A stretch of DNA of 64,000 nt, taken from positions 8,090,013 through 8,154,012 of the forward strand of contig JARCOQ010000006.1 in NCBI GenBank assembly GCA_029207755.1, given 5' to 3'. Positions within the stretch are counted from its first letter, which is position 1. Every line of letters starts with the position of its first letter. The stretch is from Chamaea fasciata. Lineage: Eukaryota; Chordata; Aves; Passeriformes; Sylviidae. Shown piece by piece: positions 51,201-59,699 of the stretch. Made by a program: the position numbers and the translations under genes. The notes under the pieces were generated by a model. It worked only from the letters and a program-made list of their open reading frames with translations, was not told the DNA's origin and did no database searches.

Positions 51201-52236
51201 TCACAGAACTGTTGGGGTTGGAAGGGATCTCTGGCGACCACCCCTCGTGCAGTGCTCCACATCCTAATCCAGTTGCTGCCCATGGCTGTACAAATCTCTG
51301 TATCATCAGAGCTCTGTCTGTGCAAGAGGCAGACAGTGCCTGGTTACCCTGCACAGCAGGAGCTTCTTCTCTGCATTTCTTTTTGGTTGAGAAAGGAATG
51401 GTAAATAATGGGACCTGTTCCACCCTGTGGGTGGGGCCTCAGCACTGTTTTCTGCTCAGAAATGCACCTGCTAAGGGAAGAAGAGCTTCTTCCCTACCCA
51501 GAAGTGGATGAGCCTAAATGTGAGGCTGTTAAAGCCTAAATGCAGTGCTGGGAGAAGGGTTTTGGCCACCCTGTGCTTTTGGTAGCCCTTGTCCTCCATT
51601 TCTATCCACCTTTGTGGCCTCTGGCTGTGTCTCAGTGATCACTGTGAAGTTCGGAGTACCCTATAATTAAATGCAATCAAAAGCACATTTACTAATGGGC
51701 TACAAATTGCAGAGGTAGCACTGGAGCTGCCGAGTCTTAACATTTGAACAAGTGTTAGCCAGGTGATCCCTTACAGGATAGTCTTTCAGATGATCCCCAG
51801 TCCTGTGGGTGTGTGTAGCTTATTCCTGCTCCCATGGGTCATCAGATGGCAGAAAATGCTTTTCTTGTGATTGTGTTGGTGCAGCAGTGGTGGCTGGGGC
51901 AGCGTGAATGTCGGGGGACCTTTGGGAGTTGTTTCTCAGTCTCTGGAGAGTTTTTGCTGGGAGTGGCTGCATTGAAAAGACTTCCCAGCAGCTCCCTGTG
52001 TGGCCAGCACAGGTTGGACCCTTCTTCAAACTCCTGATGGACGCTGTGGCGCTTTTTAACGAACACAACCCCAGGCAGAGCAGAGGGCAGGAGCACAGGG
52101 GTGGCTCTGGCAGTAACCAGTGACCTCTCATTCTGCAGGTGTGGTGGAGACGGGGCTGTTCATTGACATGGCCCAGGTGGTGTATTTTGGGATGGAGGAC
52201 GGCTCGGTCAGCGTGCGGGAGAAGCAGCCCTGCTGA
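36071..52236 (+). CDS. RPIA: RPIA, ribose-5-phosphate isomerase A (9 exons, 277 aa)
   Basis: Converts ribose-5-phosphate and ribulose-5-phosphate in the non-oxidative pentose phosphate pathway. Nine exons join in frame (183+61+56+60+65+69+142+100+98 nt = 834, 277 codons plus stop), all with AG/GT ends. The phosphate-binding loop is GIGSGST (67-73). The catalytic residues match E. coli RpiA spacing exactly: D126 and D129 in DGADE, K139 in IKGGGG and E148 in TQEK. Also seen are [20 protein letters not shown] and FILDWKFD. The protein is slightly shorter than human (311 aa) because of its N-terminus. Residues 1-42 are Arg-rich with no acidic residue, and M43 has a near-ideal Kozak context, so two starts are possible. 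The family assignment is near certain. A cytosolic enzyme is expected from M43. Confidence 0.97.
36260..37765. repeat. Degenerate GC-rich minisatellite in RPIA intron 1 (unit about 36 nt)
   Basis: Two alternating half-words recur: GTGCACGGAGCGGCTCCGG and GGTGCCGGGACCCCCCAGT. Units read by eye are 36-38 nt, for example from 36402, and I estimate about 40 decayed copies. Translated on the minus strand it gives 12-13 residue repeats such as LGGPGTPEPLRA. The unit length near a multiple of three and the lack of stops keep several frames open on both strands. The array starts right after the exon 1 donor. Confidence 0.85.
39287..39317. repeat. T-rich tract
   Basis: T run with two C interruptions in RPIA intron 1. 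Confidence 0.85.
41711..41771 (+). CDS. RPIA: RPIA exon 2
   Basis: Encodes [20 protein letters not shown] plus one base, including the phosphate-binding loop. The acceptor is TTTGCAG and the donor TTAG|GTAGGA. The frame happens to be open on both sides, which makes a misleading 227-codon frame at 41513-42196. Confidence 0.96.
41772..43805 (+). other. RPIA: RPIA intron 2
   Basis: 2.0 kb, holding one CR1 fragment (listed). No exon or RNA gene seen in the rest. Confidence 0.8.
42568..42740 (-). mobile_element. CR1 LINE 3' fragment, minus orientation
   Basis: CACAGAATCATTAAGGTTGG, AAAACACCTCCAAGATC and CTTCCAGGTATGAAGATTCC are the reversed CR1 terminus. It lies in RPIA intron 2. Confidence 0.85.
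43806..43861 (+). CDS. RPIA: RPIA exon 3
   Basis: Encodes [18 protein letters not shown] after completing a split Ala codon. The acceptor is CTTGCAG|C and the donor CAG|GTGAGT. At 56 nt it is the smallest exon. Confidence 0.95.
43862..47711 (+). other. RPIA: RPIA intron 3
   Basis: 3.85 kb, holding the largest CR1 copy, an A-rich (AAAC)n run near 44930-44951 and a CTCF-like CCACTAGAGGG at 47070. Nothing coding seen. Confidence 0.8.
46155..47015 (+). mobile_element. CR1 LINE 3' region, about 0.86 kb
   Basis: The longest CR1 copy in the window. It runs from CTGCAGAGGACACCAAGCTG through the end of ORF2 (GAGGTCCAACAAGGGCAAGT, CAGAGAAGGGAGTGGAGCTG) to the 3' tail (GAACAGGCTGCCCAGGGCAG, GTGGTTTAGCGGTGG, AATTCTGTGATTCC). 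It lies in RPIA intron 3. The 217-codon frame on the opposite strand (46114-46767) is antisense to this element. Confidence 0.92.
47712..47771 (+). CDS. RPIA: RPIA exon 4
   Basis: Exactly 20 codons, [20 protein letters not shown]. The acceptor is GTGCACAG|GCC and the donor GAG|GTAAGT. Confidence 0.96.
47772..48639 (+). other. RPIA: RPIA intron 4
   Basis: 868 nt, of which about a third is a CR1 3' end. Nothing else seen. Confidence 0.8.
47885..48178 (+). mobile_element. CR1 LINE 3' end
   Basis: TTCAGATTGGATATTAGGAA, TTTCTTCACTGAAAGG, GAGCAGGCTGCCCAGGAC and the terminal CTTAGAGGTCTTTTCTAACC ... ATTCTATGATT. A 5'-truncated copy in RPIA intron 4, close to exon 5. Confidence 0.92.
48640..48704 (+). 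CDS. RPIA: RPIA exon 5, catalytic Asp and Lys
   Basis: Encodes [19 protein letters not shown] and the first glycines of the GGGG motif. It carries D126, D129 and K139. The acceptor is TTCCCACAG and the donor GG|GTGAGC. Confidence 0.96.
49039..49107 (+). CDS. RPIA: RPIA exon 6, catalytic Glu
   Basis: Encodes [20 protein letters not shown], then DY and part of Arg. It carries E148. It has a strong pyrimidine tract, acceptor CTTGCAG|T and donor CAG|GTGATT. Confidence 0.96.
49610..49751 (+). CDS. RPIA: RPIA exon 7
   Basis: Encodes [36 protein letters not shown] and [11 protein letters not shown]. The acceptor is CCCTCAG|G and the donor GCA|GTGAGT. It is close to human, with substitutions mainly in the surface segment after RK. 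Confidence 0.97.
50252..50351 (+). CDS. RPIA: RPIA exon 8
   Basis: Encodes [20 protein letters not shown], then [13 protein letters not shown] plus one base. The acceptor is CTTCCAG|GGT and the donor CCAG|GTAATG. Confidence 0.97.
50352..52138 (+). other. RPIA: RPIA intron 8
   Basis: 1.8 kb with a short reversed CR1 terminus near 51.2 kb. Nothing else seen. The smaller introns 5 (48705-49038), 6 (49108-49609) and 7 (49752-50251) likewise show nothing beyond their splice sites. Confidence 0.8.
51192..51280 (-). mobile_element. CR1 LINE 3' terminus, minus orientation
   Basis: ATCACAGAATCACAGAACTG and GGGTTGGAAGGGATCTCTGG are the reversed CR1 end. Similarity fades after about 90 nt. It lies in RPIA intron 8. 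Confidence 0.75.
52139..52236 (+). CDS. RPIA: RPIA exon 9, C-terminus and stop
   Basis: Encodes [20 protein letters not shown], then [11 protein letters not shown] and TGA at 52234. The acceptor is TTCTGCAG|GT. Human ends REKPFC, so the final residues differ, but the length is the same within one. Confidence 0.96.
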
Positions 52237-53340
52237 CAGGGCCCTGCCACAGGGACTCAGCTGTCCCCGCCGTGCCAACCCCGACGTTTTGCCTTAAGGA
52301 GCAGCGGCTGTCGCAGGAGACCCGCGGGAAAGCCCATCAGAACCTTCTGATGAGATTACTGAATGTCTTTTTTTAAAAAAAAAAACAAAACAAACCAAGT
52401 GAACAAACAAAACAAACAAAAAATAGATTCTATTTATATATATATATTTTTACTTTACAGGAATGTCGTCTTTTTTTAATGAGTCGTTTCAAGGAATTGC
52501 TTTAACGTTTTTATTTTCTTTTCTAAGAAATACTTACCAAAACATTACTCCCTGGTTTTGTGTTTGGAGGGTTTTTTTTTTCTTTTTTTCAAAGAGAACT
52601 TGAATCCTTCTGGTTGCTCATAATGCTTAAGGATGGAAGTCAGAAATACAATCCTAATGCATCATTCCTAACTATCCTGGCTGGGAGGGTGACGTATGTA
52701 ACAGGAGCACATCCAGTTCGGACCTGCTGATGCCTTATTTGGAACCTTTTTGGTTCAGTATTTTATGCCTTTTATTTTTCTATACCACTGTTTTTTAATA
52801 GTTCAGGATGTCTGGTTGTCCTCTGTGCACCATGACAATTCTCTGAGCCTAGGGTGGTCTCTATGTCCCCCTCTCTGGGACACTAATAAGAGCCTTTTCT
52901 GGGCTTCTGTATGGAGGAGACATTCATCCTTTGAGCCAAACTCTGCTCTCATTTAATTCAGTACCTCTGATTAAAGTCTGTCCTGTAGCTGTTTGGGACT
53001 TCGTCCTTGTAGACCAAGAGCAGAACTGGGTGCTTGATGAAGTTTACAGGAGCATATTTTAGCAGCTTAGGGGCAGTATGCAATAGTGTTCAGTGGCAAA
53101 TGATTTGGTTTGGAATGAAGGTTAATTATCACCCCTCACAGCTGGTTGATTTGTGGAAGGATAGAGCAGAACGCACAGGAAAATGGAGTCTTCCTGCCTA
53201 AATTTTCCACGTGTAGCAGGAGAGAGACACTCGTTCAATATCTCATTTTTTGGTGTATAGGTGCTTTGCATGGTTCTGATGTTGAAATGCAAGCCCTCTC
53301 TTTGTGTTTTAGACACTGAAATAAAGAGCTGTTATACCAG
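52237..53340 (+). other. RPIA: RPIA 3' UTR
   Basis: About 1.1 kb from the stop to the likely cleavage site. It contains an A/C-rich run (52371-52420), a short TA repeat (52434-52450) and T-rich tracts. An ATTAAA at about 52970 is a possible earlier, weaker poly(A) signal. Confidence 0.7.
53320..53325 (+). terminator. RPIA: RPIA polyadenylation signal AATAAA
   Basis: AATAAA in GAAATAAAGAGC, followed 15-35 nt later by a GT-rich stretch (CTTGGTGGTAATTTTG). This is the expected downstream element. Cleavage is expected near 53340. Confidence 0.75.
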
Positions 53341-56300
53341 ACTTGGTGGTAATTTTGTTCTCAAAGTAACTTATTTTGTGGATAATGGGGTAGATCATGG
53401 TCAGACCCACTTCTGCTAACTTCCCCCCTGGCCAAACCCTTCTGTATTTGATTTCTTTTTGGTTAAGGTAAATGAATTATTTTAAATGAACCAAATTATC
53501 TGGTCAACACTTGTTATCTGCAGTGCTTTCCTCAACAGACACTGTCTTCAATTTGCACAACTAAAATCTAAATCTTTGCACATCTGTGCATCTAAATCCA
53601 GCTCTTGTACTGAGCAAACTGCCAGCGGCTTGCTGGAAACACCGGGATTTCTTTCCCCACAAGTCTGGTGCTGCAGGAGCCGTTTGCAAAGCCCCAGCTC
53701 TGGCTAGGAGCTGTTTTCAGATGCTCTTGGGCTGCTAATGTAATCCTGGATAAACAGAGAGCAATCGAGCACAGCTTTGTGCCCAAGTGCCTTCTCACTC
53801 AGCGTGCTGCTGGAAATGAGATTAGCGGGAGCGAACGCTGCTGTTGACTCTCCTCTGTCTGAAATCAAACAGCTCCTTCTCAAAAAGCCAATAAACCCAT
53901 TACTGCACCATTACTTTCTGGCCCTGGACCAGCTGTGATCTCATTCAGCTTTGTGCTTAGCAGGGGCTCCTTAGCCTGAAGATGGGCATGTCTGATTCCT
54001 GAGCTGCTCTGGGTGCTGGGATAGATCCCGTGGGGGCTTTTGCAGCAGATTCCCCTGCTGGGTGGGACTTTGAGTGGGTCTCAGGCTGTGGGTTATGGGC
54101 ATGGTGTACACTGTATCACACAGCTGGAATTAAAATGTCTGTGTGGAATTAAAACGCCTGGAGAAAATTTAGCATCTGAAACCTTGTGCAAGCTCTCCCA
54201 GCTCACATTTGCAGAGGCAGTAGATGGGGTTTGACTTAAGGGGCTCTTGGCAATGGTCATGTCCTTTTCCTTGGGCTCTGCCAGGCTCCCTCACCTGTCC
54301 TGACCACCCTCATCCTCATCTGCCAGCACATTCAGGTGTGGTGCAGGGAGTCCATCCCCTCTTGGGGTGTTTTTGCCCTGCCTCTGCCCTGTCACCAACA
54401 CAGCCCACTTACACTGATGCTCAGCTGCCTTGCCACAAGCACGTTTGAAGAAAGTGAAGTGTACTGGCAGCAGAGGTATTTCTAATCCCTGGTCCTTGCT
54501 TTTCTAGGCTATCACCATTATTACAAATGTTTATGGAGAGGTAACAGTTGATAGACGAGCATGCTGTGGTAGATCTCCAGCTGAGGGCAGGCACTGTAGC
54601 TCCCTGTCACTTCCTTGGGTAGAAGCAGTGTAGCTGCTCCTGAGAGCTCCTGAGCCTGAGTTTGTTGAATTTGATTTTACCACCTTGGCTGGTTTCACTG
54701 TGGCATTTGCTCTGGGTTTTGATTTGTCAAGGTGCTCTTCAAAAGAGCCCTCAATAGCCTTTAGAAATGGGCTGCTGCTTCTGTCCCACCCTGCTCCCTT
54801 ACACCCTGGGAAGAAAAGCAGGGATATGTTTTTAGAAGATGGCATTGGGAAAAAAATGCTATCAAAAGCAGGTGGAAGGAGGTGTCCTTTTACCCCCAAG
54901 GCAGGCTGGTTGTGGCTATTTAGGGTGCATTCATGCAGTGGCTTCTGTTACCTGATGTGATCCAGCCCCCCCCATTGCCTTTTGGGTTGCGTGTGGTGGA
55001 TAATGCACGGAGATTTACCATTAGCACTGAATTATGGATTAACTTGGCCCTGGAGGAAACAAACGTTTCAAGAAAGAGCAACAACAGCACTAAAATTAAT
55101 GAGCAACAGAGGTAATGAAACACTAATCCCATTCAGGAAAAAAAAAGTGCAATATAAATATAGTAAGAGAGTGCATCAGATTCAATTTAATTAACCAGTG
55201 GTTAATAGGTAGGTTAAATAATTAAGATGAATTAATTAAACTAACTAGAAAGAAATTATGTGTTTTTGTTAAACCAACTCACCTTGTTCCATGTTCTATA
55301 GAAAGTATTACTATCTGTCAAGGTATTACAGTCAGTGTAGGATGGGATTTATGATCTGACATAATTACTGATCTGAGAAATGTGGCATAAAAAGAGGTGA
55401 AAATAATTAAGCAAGCAGCATAGAGGATGTGTGCTCTGGGTATTAAACAAAAAAATTACAGCTAAAGTGATGAGGAGAAAATCAGCATAGCATAACCAGT
55501 GAGAAAAAACTAGCTGTGAGGAATATTAGTAAGCAGTAATATGTATTAATATCTTTCAAACATAAAGCCAGATCCATTTTTTAATTGTGTGGATTTAACA
55601 AAAAATTGTGTAATGCCACTGTCTGTGGTCCAGCTGCACCAAGAAAAGAGGAGGAAAAGGAAAGATGTCTTCATTTTCAAAGTGATTTTTCAAATTCATC
55701 AAGCCTTTTGAATCCTCAAAAGTGTCTTTGCAGTTTTATTTCATTCAGTGCATCAGCAGAAAGGTGATGCATTTCAGATTAAAGATGAACTTGAAGACCT
55801 AAAACTGCTGGTTTTTGTACTGAAAACTTGTGAAGTTTATTCATTTCCCCTTCCAGTAACTCTAATGGGAGTTTTATCATCCCTGTAACTCCATAACCTT
55901 GGTAGCTGGGACCAGGAGGTTTTTTTTCAGAGCGTGAGACTTTTCTGTTTGTATTTTTACACGTACCAACACAAACACCTTTTACACTTAATTGTCACAA
56001 CACTTCTAGCCTTCTGACAATCATGTCAGACCATCAACATTAAATGTAGTGAGCAAAACAGTAAAGGATCAGTCACTTGCTTTGCCGACAGGAAATTACA
56101 TAAACTACTTTTTTAGTGAAAACAGAAGACTTTGTACAAGAATGTCTGAGTGAAAGATAAAACCATCAGTCATGTTGGAAAGCAAAATGCTTTTGATGAT
56201 TTATGTTGTTTCTGGAAGTCAATAACAGAAAGATGAAATTCAGCAGAAGAAAAAAAGTTACATGAAAAAGCAGAAGAACAAATTAAGCCAAGTAATACCT

Positions 56301-57090
56301 CAGATCTGTAAGCCTCCCAACACTTCAATATCCAAGTTCACTTGGGGATGTTGAATTAGAAATATTCTTAATCACACTAAATTCAAAGTTCACTCATGCT
56401 GTATTGTTAAAAATACATGAATTTGATAATGCAAAAAAACCCCAAAACAAAACAAAACAAACCCCAAAAACAAACAAACAAAAACCCCAACAAACAAAGA
56501 AACAAACAAACAAAACCACAAAGAAGCTGTAGTGCCTACTAACTGGAATGGTCTTTTTTTATTGTGCACCAAACTCTAAATTCCCTCATGGTTGTCTTCC
56601 AGTGCAGGATTAATTAAAGAAAATAGTACATCAAGTACTCTTTCTGCCTATAAGTGTCTCACAGGTTTGTGTAATCTCCTAGTGAAGCTATTACTAGAAT
56701 GCCTTATAGATCAAAATCTCTAATTAAACATTAATTCCCTTAAAACATTTTCAAAGCCTTGATTTCAGTAACTTGCAAGTTTTATTTGCCTGCCACAGCA
56801 TGCTGTCGTCTTGTAATCAGTATTTAATACCCTGTACAGTTTAATCCCAATGTAATGTATTTGGCAATGACAAATGAATCTGAAAAACCCATCTGTAAAT
56901 CTAGACGGTGAACTGGGATGCTGTTCTTACTATCTTAATTTATTGCTGGGAAAAAGAGAGAGTCCTGCCTTCCTCTAACCCTTAAGTGAGTATTATTTTT
57001 TGGAGAGGGGACTATAATCCTTTCCTTTACTTTTATGTGTAACTTAGGGCTGGACCAGATCAGTGAAGAGTCAAATCCAACAGCTCATAA
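53341..57090. other. Intergenic, no gene seen
   Basis: Downstream of RPIA. 55.1-57.0 kb is clearly AT-rich. Only short frames occur. A 17-nt palindrome, ATTAACCAGTGGTTAAT, lies at 55190-55206. Confidence 0.65.
56433..56517. repeat. (AAAC/AAACCCC)n low-complexity tract
   Basis: Mixed CAAAA and CAAA units. Confidence 0.9.
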
Positions 57091-58259
57091 GTAATGTACC
57101 AAAATCTTGTCTTATTGAAGAGCAAGCAGATAATCACACCTTCTGTTGAGAGGGTTTTCAGGGTATATGATCCACTGCATATGAGCACATATCTCATATC
57201 TATCTCACATTTCTTTTATCCTTATTTGAGAGCTCAAGCAGCATGTGCTGACCCTGGCTGGGGCTTTGGGGGCTGCATTGAGTGTTTTTGCTCACGCTCT
57301 GTGTTTTTCCTGTGGATTTGCTGCCGTGATAGCCCTGGCTATCAACAGCCTTTTCCAGCCTCCTTCCAGAGGCTCCTCAGCAGCCCAAGGCCATTATTGC
57401 TCCCTCCTCTGATTCTTCGAAGCTGCTCAATGGGTTGCTTTGCGGTAATTCATATCTCTGATGCCCACAAATGCCCAGTGGGCTTCATTTCCAGTTCCTG
57501 GGATGCTCTGCCTCACCAACACCATTACCCCAGCACCAGCAAGGCTGGCCAAGAGCTTTTTATCACTTTTAAAGCAAATCAGCAGGAATTTTTTAGCAGA
57601 TTGAACATCCTCAGCTGTAGAATCATTAGAAAAATCCTTTCTGCTCACTGGGTTGTACAGCTGGGGGTTTTGCCACATGTGACACTCACAATCACATCGA
57701 AACATTACTCAGAGGTTCAGTATCATTTAATCCATCCTGCCTGGGTAATTTCTTGCCTTTCCTGTGTTTCAACTAAATCAGTTTTGGGTCATGTATAAAA
57801 GATAAAAAAGGTAGATTTTTTTTTTCTGAAAATCAGATGGACATGTTTGTAAGCTCCCAGGCAGGCACAATTCCATGTTCCCTCTCCACAGCTGAGCTTG
57901 GCCTGTGTTGAGTTGTGAAGAGGAAAACCCATCTAGTTACTTAGCTGGGACTTTTTTTTCCCCTGGATTAAATCTAATACCTGAGACTTAAAAATCACTT
58001 TCAGTTTCCTAGAGACAGTGAAGTGAAAGTAAAATTGATTACATCTCCTATATGCCAGGTCAGCAGGGAATATTTAATCCAAGCTCCTTTATCTCAATGT
58101 GACATTTCTTCACCTCAAGTGCCCAGAATTGATACCAGACAGAGGATATTTCTCATTGGAATTGACAGAATTCTGGACACCAGTCAGGAGATGTTGTTCA
58201 CTGGCATCGTGGGACCCAGCCAGGCCATGGCATATTGGAGTTATTTTTTAAGGACTCTC

Positions 58260-58530
58260 AGGACACAGCCAATGCAACCACCCATGTCCTTGTGGGGAAA
58301 TTCCACTGGCCAGATGTCAACTGGGAAAAGACAGGTCCAGGAGATTCCCAAGACACCTGGATGACAACTTCCTGGCAGAGGGCCTTGGGGAGCTAATGTG
58401 GAGAGGTGTCCTCTGTGCTTTGCTACTTGTTCCCAGAGAGGCTCTTGTGGGTGAGGTGGTGACTGGTGGCTGTCTTGGCCACAATGACCATGAAACCACT
58501 GATTTTTCCAATCTCTGGTGCTGCTGGAAC
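58260..58530 (+). mobile_element. CR1-like LINE ORF2 endonuclease relic
   Basis: In shifting plus-strand frames one reads HWPDVNW, then LVGEVVTGGCLGHNDHE. These resemble the end of CR1 ORF2 endonuclease domains (the DFN.PD and LG.SDHEMVEF motifs). Stops and frameshifts show it is dead. The family is an inference from motif memory. Confidence 0.5.
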
Positions 58531-58687
58531 CCATCTGGGTCCCAAGGTGGCTCACTGAACCCTGCTGGCAAATCACCATCTTTTACTGGTGTGTCCTCCT
58601 GCAGGAAAGGTGTTGGTTGCTTTGAGTCTCTGTGCAGTAACGAGGGACAGTGGCAATTCTCCAGAGCTCTTTGGAAATATAAAAATA

Positions 58688-58693
58688 TTTATT
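58688..58693 (-). terminator. AATAAA polyadenylation signal (minus strand)
   Basis: TTTATT on the plus strand, 55 nt beyond the TAG of the unrecognised minus-strand frame. It is the main reason that frame deserves attention. Confidence 0.4.
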
Positions 58694-59461
58694 GACAACT
58701 GAACTGTCCCAAGTGAACTGATTTGAATTACAGCCTGGCAGCAGGCACTAATCGTCCATGCAGGAGCACCAGAGCAGGATGCACAGAGCCCGCAGAGCCC
58801 GCCTGGGGCTGGAGGGCTGCCTGTGGACACCCTGCAGGTCGCTGAGGCTCTGGGCTGCCAGCTGAGTCCGTGAGGAACAGGGAGAGCAGCAGGGGCTGTC
58901 TGGGGAAGGGCACTGTGCCCCTGCTGCTGGAACCTGCTCGTCTGAGGCAGAAGGAGTTGCTGCCTTTGCCTCCTCCTGGACGGGGTGCTGGAAGAGCTCC
59001 GAGTACTTGGGGTTGACCCAGACAGTCTGGATTGCGATTCGTCTCCAGTTTTCATGCAGTGATGTTTTGTTGCTGTTGTTTTCCCCTTGGGACAGCTTCT
59101 GGATTCTGTTGACTTCCCATTGAGAAAGCTCTTGTTCCACGTGGCTTTCCCCTCAGCATGGCTCAAGGGGATGGCAGACTTCCCTCTTTTCCTCCTTGTT
59201 GGCCCAAGCCTCCTCCCCTGGCTCTGGTGCTGCCAGCATTGACCACTGCCTGCTGAGGGTCTGGGCTGCCCCCTGGGCAGATGAGGGGCCTCGGAGAGAG
59301 CAGGGGCTCAGCAGGGGTGGGACATGGTTCTGTGCCCCTGAGGGCACCTGCTCACCTGAGGCTGCTGCCTTTGCTGCCTCTTGTGCCTCAGGAGGAGCAT
59401 TTGGGGAGTGCTTCTTGTTCTGTGCCTGCCTGTGGTCCACCTGTGGCTGCTTCAAGTCCAT
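58688..59461 (-). pseudogene. Unrecognised Pro/Ala/Gln-rich minus-strand locus with a poly(A) signal
   Basis: One minus-strand frame is open from ATG 59461 to stop 58748, except for a single TGA near 59153. The ATG follows a good acceptor (CTGTCCCACAG). The first part (102 codons) has EAAKAAASGEQVPSGAQ. The second (131 codons before the TAG) has ELSQWEVNRIQKLSQG, WVNPKYSELFQHPVQEEAKAA and ends ALRALCILLWCSCMDD. The stop is followed 55 nt later by AATAAA (58688-58693). The two parts share a related segment, so there is an internal duplication. I do not recognise the family. It may be a decayed gene, a lineage-specific gene whose splicing skips the TGA, or chance. The function is unknown. Confidence 0.35.
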
Positions 59462-59699
59462 CTGTGGGACAGAGGAGGCATGGGGTGGAGGGGGCTGTCT
59501 TGGCCCACCTCAAGCCCAGCTTTGTCCCATCACCAGCCTCTCTTTCCTGCCCCGTTGCTCATCCTTTGCCTCTTCAGGCTCAGCAGCCCCAGAGTGGGCA
59601 ATGATTTGGGATTCATCTTCTCCCCCCTAGGTGTCTCTGTCATGCGTTCCTGCAGAGGTTCTCAGGCAGCAGCTGCTGCCTCCTGAGAAAAGTGCCCTT

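Noticed and set aside
58573..59166. 197-codon minus-strand frame in a different phase from the 59-kb locus
   Set aside because: Ser/Arg-rich, runs past the AATAAA of the other frame, and lacks the duplicated segment pattern. It is more likely the shadow frame, though this is not certain.
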